Positions 58,955-64,000 of a stretch of DNA of 64,000 bases are shown here, in pieces (within the stretch, counting starts at the first letter, position 1; every line of letters starts with the position of its first letter). The stretch lies in the NCBI RefSeq assembly GCF_000235365.1, contig NC_016456.1:1-64000 (forward strand). Direction: 5' to 3'. The notes beneath the pieces were generated by a model. That model was not told where the DNA came from. It was given only the letters and a program-made list of their open reading frames with translations, and made no database searches. A program made the translations under genes and the position numbers. The DNA comes from Eremothecium cymbalariae DBVPG#7215. Taxonomy: Eukaryota > Ascomycota > Saccharomycetes > Saccharomycetales > Saccharomycetaceae.

Positions 58955-61868
58955 TCATTCACTTAGATCGGAGTTCAAGGACGACCATAACTCTGCTAAA
59001 TGCTCCTCTAAACGATTATTAAACAAGCTTGCAAGCTGGATTGCCTTGCGGCACCACTTTTCACCCATTAATCTGTTTTCTTCAGCAATGTCAGTAACAC
59101 CCTGGTTCCATATGGAGGTGGTTATGCATTCTAGTTCCTGAGAAGCGGCTGGTGTGTTGTAGTCAGTGGATGATCTCATTCTAGGGTGAAGTTCGTTTAT
59201 TATCCTCAAACATGTTTGTTCGCTTGTACTTATTGAGTTCTCTATTAGGAGCCTGGTCCAGGTAAGCAAAGTGATATCGTCAATTCTTGTCGTGGTGATG
59301 TTACGCTCGATCAATACTGTTAAGATATAAGATAGCATTGGTTTTGGGAAGTCATCCAGTGGAACAATGTAATTAACAAGAGCTGAATCCAAGTCGCCAT
59401 TCTGGTATTTAGCGCTTTGGTCCATTATCTGATGTATAAATTGTTCGTTTCTTGTTTGAATTGCAACTTCATAAGCGATGATTAGAATATCAAAAAGACA
59501 GCGCCTAAAGCGTTCCTTTAATTCTTCATCGGCTAAATTTAAGAAGTCCTGGTCAGCTAGTTTTTTTGCGAGTTCATTGAATAGCTGGCTGTACGTCTCA
59601 GTGAATGATGACAGGCTTTCATTGTTGGCGCTGTTTTTTTTGGCCATCAAAGATAAGGTTATACACCTGTATCTCCAGTACTCGTACTGCATCCGCTTGC
59701 TTGGGATGAAGTCGTTCAGAGCCATTAACGAAATAAAGTTGACCGCTAATTCGGAGTACTTTAACGCACTTGCATAGTTTTCTTCCCTTGTGCATTTGAC
59801 ACCAATATTATATGAAACTGATGCGAACCATTCTAAGTCATCAGAAGAAATAACTTCATTGTGAGCGTTAATCTTTGGAGCAGAGACGCTATTTAGTATT
59901 TTCACCGTGTTTAGGAATTGAAACCCCTTATTTAGTAAGTGTTCAAATGTTGGTAGATACCTGTTAAATACAGCTTGCTCCTTCTCACATAATTTTAAAA
60001 TCAATTGGATAGTGTAACGAAGGGAACATGCGATGGGCATATCTTTGCCATTTGTACCATCTTTTTCAAGTTTTTGAAATAAAAGTAGCATAGCTTTTAT
60101 GGCTAGTTCAGTTGAGTTTTTGCAGTCAACTATACCAAGAATTAATGTATCCACAGATTTAGGGTTTTCAGATTCCTTCATATGTTGCAAACACTTTAGG
60201 GCTTCATCCTCATTATTTTCAGCAATAAACACCTTAAACATTATCAACTTGGTCAATGGGTGAATTTTATCACGTTCCTCCATTTCATTGTACACTGATT
60301 TCACGCCCGAATGATTTGCTGTCTCCAGATATGCATACTTTAGGGCCCTTTGGACTTTAGCTTTATCCTCATAGCCACTCGAGATAATATCTTTTAAAGC
60401 CAGGTTAAACCACCCAATGCTGTCTTGAGGATTGCCTGCTTTCTGCAACTTTTTCCCAGTGTTGAAGAGTAACGTTACTAGACTTGATATAGCTGCTTTT
60501 GATGGTTCCTGAGAGATGATTCGTTCGTACTGTGCAAAAAAATGTTCTAGACTTTCTATCTTCTCTGCATTCTCCATTGTCAGTGCTTGTGTGATAATGA
60601 AAACTCTGGTAGTAGCAGCCCTCTCCAATAACGTTTGATCCTTCGTAGCATCTATTTTGTTTAAAAATAAATAATCCAAACATCTAATAGCAGAAAGAGA
60701 ATCGAATTTTGCTTGATCATTAATACACCCTAATATAGAGTCAAAATTAACAGATACATTCACAGACATTATCATCCTCATCAAAATTTCCTCCCTGGAA
60801 TTGGTATCCAAACTTGATGTTTTGTCATTAAATTTAATAGCCAATTTAAATGACTCAATCTTATTTGGGTAATCATTCTGAATGATGTCTAAGTACCTGG
60901 AGCATAAATTAACATCCAGCTCATCTGATTCAACCATGAGATTAGCAAGAAACAATAATAACGTATACCTGGTATTGCTATAATCTGGATGTTGCTTCAA
61001 GCCAGAGACTGGTAAATTCAAATATTCAACTGCGCACTGTAAAAAGAAGTATAGCTCTTCTACCTTGATCTCCGGTTCCGAGTTTCTTAAAGAAAGCACA
61101 CTGTTATATATCACTCGACACAATTCAAGGACTAGTTCAGCATTAATCACATCAACACTCGATTTTATGTTCGCTTTGGACTCATAAAACTGTGCCATTT
61201 TCAGATCCTTGTTACCCAAGGCAAGCTGGAAATTGGTCATGAATAACTCGATCTTCAACTTGTTAAATTCAGCCATTTGTTTTGAAGTTAGCTTTTCTTT
61301 CGACTCCTCTAGTACTCTTAGGCATTTATCTGCATTCTCTACTCCATTTGGTATCAAATCTGCGAAATTATCATCATTGCAGAACTTCAAGTACTTTAAA
61401 AAGCACTTCAAAATACGTATTCGCCCTTCGTTTGATTGACATACAGCTTCATGGATGGATAATAATAAGGTTGAAAAAAGCATAGTGCTGCAGAATACCT
61501 TTTTATTCTCGGTGTTGTTTTCCATCCTCATTGCAAAAATAACCGCATTCCATAGGCTTGTAGCAGAGTTCTCTAAAGACAATATTACATCATCTGGAAT
61601 CAATACCTGGGAAACCCTAAATGTTCTATCATATTTTTCAACCATCGGGATGAGTGATATAATTTTTGATTTAATCGCATTAGTTTCATCTGTTAAAAGA
61701 GTTTTAGTAGTAGAGAACTTTGTTGTTATCCAGTTTGCAACGTCTGAAAATATTTGATGTTAGGAATCTGATATACGCATCTAAATCTCTTGAGGGTATT
61801 AGAATAACTTCTTAATTACCGGTAAACTCCATTATAGATGTCTTGAATTTAGAATTTATCTCTGACAT
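58955..61868 (-). CDS. SPO22: Meiosis-specific TPR protein Spo22/Zip4, with 5' intron
   Basis: ZMM protein that promotes crossovers and synaptonemal complex polymerisation. The body of the gene (ATG at 61645) is open further upstream to 61759 and looks coding (DVANWITTKFSTTKTLL). An upstream ATG at 61868 opens a 49-nt exon (61868-61820). The intron 61819-61744 starts GTAATT, contains ATACCCTC (61799-61792), branch TCCTAAC (61765-61759) and ends TTTTCAG, and exon 2 is 61743-58955. The exons join in phase (G|AC) to give 945 residues; S. cerevisiae Spo22 has 975. The protein is a chain of TPR-like helical repeats. ATACCCTC fits the Mer1 enhancer AYACCCUY, and S. cerevisiae SPO22 also has a Mer1-dependent intron. 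URS1 upstream. Ortholog of YIL073C. Confidence 0.88.
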
Positions 61869-61944
61869 GGCTCGCTCTTGACTTTGGTGATAGTTGTTAG
61901 AAGGGTTGAACATCAATTTTTTGTTTTTTTTTTGTTCGGAGGAA

Positions 61945-61953
61945 AGCCGCCGA
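61945..61953 (-). promoter_or_regulatory. URS1 element of SPO22
   Basis: On the SPO22 strand TCGGCGGCT lies 77 nt before the exon 1 ATG. This matches the Ume6 site core of URS1, which represses early meiotic genes in vegetative cells and activates them with Ime1 in meiosis. Confidence 0.8.
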
Positions 61954-62011
61954 AGTAATAAATTAACGCAAGTAGTATGAAATCTGCTACATATTTACAT
62001 GCAAAAAATAT

Positions 62012-63895
62012 TCAAACAGATGTCTGCTGTTTAATTGAGTAGTCGCCATTATCCTCCTTGACTAAGATACCTGATTTAACTAAATTGTCAAACATATCTT
62101 GAGGAAGCCATCCTTGGGTTGCAGCAAATGGTTCAACAAGTAGTCTTTCATGATATTTGTTCAAATCTTCAGCATGCTTCGTTAGCCAAGCTTCTGAAAA
62201 CTCTAGTGGGAACTGTTTATTTGAAACTAAGCTGCTTTTGAAAAAGATATCCCAAACTTCTTTCAACTGGACCATGGATTCATCAAGCAATAAATATTCT
62301 TCATCAGTTTTACGTTCTATAGCAGCAATATAAGGTCTTCTTAGAAGTTTGATTGGAGGTGCGACACTTGATATTAAAATCTTAGAGTTTGAATTAAATG
62401 CCAATTCCCATAAATATTGATTTCTTGTACGTTTGTACATGAATTCATATTGTGATTTTTCATCAGAACTTAAAGTCTTATACTTTTCAACATCAGTTTC
62501 TAAATTGTAGATCTTCGGACCATCATAAGCAATAAACTGTGGATTATTTTGCAGAATATATGGCTTCAGTGAGGCCCCTTCGAAGTCTAATAAATAAGGT
62601 GTATCGTTATCATTCTTGTTCAATATAACATTCATTGGGTCCAGATCTGGATGGAACAACCGAGGTTTCAAAAGCTCCTCAATATTGGGGACTGCCTTTG
62701 TATTCAGATTTATTAAAGTAGGGGTCAGCTTGGACAAGTTGTCAAAGCTTGAAATTTGACTTTTCAACACATGTTCTTGTACATGAGCTTCTGGGGATGC
62801 TCCTGCTTGCCCCAAAGCTAAACGTGCCTTGGCATTCTCCAATTCAAGGATGGAAATGTCCCTAACTATATCTAGAGGTTTTGAAATATCCCATGGCCCT
62901 AGGTACTTTTTCTGTTCTTCAAATTTTAATGCACTTTTCTTCCGCCAAAAACATCTTTCTACAGTTGGTCCAATTCTCCATCTGCTTATTAAGCTTGGGT
63001 TGGACTCACCATTGTAAGGAAGCAGCTTTGAATCCTGTTGATCCTTTGCAAAGTACAAACTACCAAACGCTGTAAACTCCATTTTAGCAATGGCGGCCTG
63101 GAATTTAGAAATAGGGTCAATCACAGTGTTCAATTTATGCTTGTGAGACTCCCCATCAGGTGAATCATCTTCCAACGGAGCCCAATTTCTGATCAGCAGT
63201 TGCCCATCAATATACTCTTGAAGAATAAATGGCTGTCTTATCGGGTTTAGACTGTTAACCCCAAAACAATTGACTTTTGGAACTTTTAGCCCCAGCTTTA
63301 AATCAAGAAAGTCCATGGTAGCTACTTCACTCTTCAAACGGTGAGCAATAGTATTTTCATTATCCAACGGATATGGAATCCTCAAAATAAACGACTTACC
63401 AGCGTTAGTATCAACTTTATAAATCCGGTGGTGTTTCCCTTCGTGAATACTAGCTAGAGATGTCACTTTGATCTTCTCTTTTAGATTCACAACCTGCAAA
63501 ACTTCTTCAGTATTATTATGAGGCAATGATACAGTCAAATTAGAATTATAGGAAGGAGGCGGAATTGAATCCACCTGCACGTTCTTCGAAGAGTTCTTTG
63601 ATTGCTCATATAAATCTTCCAATACAGCATTTAATCCCTCAATAGAGAATCTAGTAACTCTCCTCTCCTGCTCTTGTCTGTTGTTTTTTAACCAAGTCCC
63701 CCAAGAGTACTTGAAAAAAGAGTCTCTTTGAGGATCATTCTCATCAGACAACTTTGTAAACACTTCATTGGGTTCATTGGAGTACTGACGAACTGTGATA
63801 TTTCGAGTGAACCTTAAAGGCTGTAATTGTCCTCGGCTGTAAGTTGTGACGAATTTCTTATATGGAAATTTAACCATTGTTGCTCGATACTTCAT
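62012..63895 (-). CDS. AIM9: Mitochondrial aminoglycoside-phosphotransferase-like protein Aim9
   Basis: Protein-kinase-like (APH) fold protein located in mitochondria, of unknown substrate; loss affects mitochondrial genome maintenance in S. cerevisiae. It has 627 residues, the same as the S. cerevisiae protein. The N terminus (MKYRATMVKFPYKKFVTTYS) is a basic presequence; M7 is an alternative start. The APH domain spans about 140-480: KSFILRIPYP (lysine strand), the catalytic Brenner motif RLFHPDLDPMNVILN (H-x-D-x4-N) and the metal-binding YLLDFEGASLKPY. All expected catalytic residues are present. Ortholog of YER080W. Confidence 0.93.
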   Translation of the reverse strand: MKYRATMVKFPYKKFVTTYSRGQLQPLRFTRNITVRQYSNEPNEVFTKLSDENDPQRDSFFKYSWGTWLKNNRQEQERRVTRFSIEGLNAVLEDLYEQSKNSSKNVQVDSIPPPSYNSNLTVSLPHNNTEEVLQVVNLKEKIKVTSLASIHEGKHHRIYKVDTNAGKSFILRIPYPLDNENTIAHRLKSEVATMDFLDLKLGLKVPKVNCFGVNSLNPIRQPFILQEYIDGQLLIRNWAPLEDDSPDGESHKHKLNTVIDPISKFQAAIAKMEFTAFGSLYFAKDQQDSKLLPYNGESNPSLISRWRIGPTVERCFWRKKSALKFEEQKKYLGPWDISKPLDIVRDISILELENAKARLALGQAGASPEAHVQEHVLKSQISSFDNLSKLTPTLINLNTKAVPNIEELLKPRLFHPDLDPMNVILNKNDNDTPYLLDFEGASLKPYILQNNPQFIAYDGPKIYNLETDVEKYKTLSSDEKSQYEFMYKRTRNQYLWELAFNSNSKILISSVAPPIKLLRRPYIAAIERKTDEEYLLLDESMVQLKEVWDIFFKSSLVSNKQFPLEFSEAWLTKHAEDLNKYHERLLVEPFAATQGWLPQDMFDNLVKSGILVKEDNGDYSIKQQTSV

Positions 63896-64000
63896 CTTAC
63901 TTCAATTATTGTTAGTTCAAACTACGCGTCAACCTTTTAATGCGAGAATACAAGTATACATTTATGTATATAGATACATAAATATATAGATATGTTACTG
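63896..64000. other. AIM9 upstream region at window edge
   Basis: 105 bp with an ATATA-rich end. Nothing else can be read before the window stops. Confidence 0.3.

Overview
The window is the left end of a chromosome from a budding yeast (Saccharomycetaceae) that branched off before the whole-genome duplication, most probably an Eremothecium species of about 40% GC (E. cymbalariae-like). Three observations support this. First, positions 1-288 are a 24-bp C-rich tandem array whose complement carries GTGTGGTGTACGGG. This is the conserved core of budding-yeast telomeric repeats, and as I recall it is nearly identical to the published Ashbya/Eremothecium 24-bp unit. Second, genes that lie on two separate chromosomes in Saccharomyces cerevisiae (YDR330-336 with YHR081-089, then YER080-082 with YIL073-075) are interleaved here in one ancestral order. 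Third, the pyrimidine pathway enzyme is the mitochondrial class 2 dihydroorotate dehydrogenase (URA9), typical of the Kluyveromyces/Lachancea/Eremothecium clade. The species name is an inference.

Layout. 1-750: telomere and degenerate telomere-derived repeat. 0.9-26 kb: LRP1, UBX5, GPI8, KSP1(-), IRC3, SAM35, STE12, RQC1(-), IPI1, NAM8. 26-38 kb: an isolated C2H2 factor gene between two 2.5-kb spacers, SWR1 (interrupted by a one-base frame change at an A8 tract), and a Dbl-homology (RhoGEF-like) gene with no S. cerevisiae counterpart at this place. 37.7-50 kb: a PDR5-type drug pump, RPF1, MSN5, MRX8, GAR1(-). 50-64 kb: URA9(-), UTP7, RPN2(-), SER33/SER3(-), a small ORF(-), SPO22(-), AIM9(-).

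Functions. Most genes are conserved housekeeping genes: rRNA and ribosome biogenesis (LRP1, IPI1, RPF1, GAR1, UTP7), the ubiquitin/proteasome system and ribosome quality control (UBX5, RPN2, RQC1), mitochondria (IRC3, SAM35, MRX8, AIM9, URA9), serine synthesis, nuclear transport, chromatin remodelling, mating (STE12) and meiosis (SPO22). Several promoters carry readable regulatory sites: PAC/RRPE at all five ribosome-biogenesis genes, a PACE site at RPN2, two PDREs at the PDR5 homologue, an inverted Ste12-site pair upstream of STE12, and a URS1 site at SPO22.

Most notable: a previously unsplit 5' exon and 76-nt intron in SPO22 carrying a perfect Mer1-type splicing enhancer; the SWR1 frame break on a canonical -1 slippery heptamer; a 1.4-kb stretch with no ATG upstream of NAM8; a candidate spliced 44-codon gene between STE12 and RQC1; and a perfect 16-bp inverted repeat in the C2H2/SWR1 spacer. 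No tRNA, rRNA, transposon, CRISPR array or centromere was recognised.
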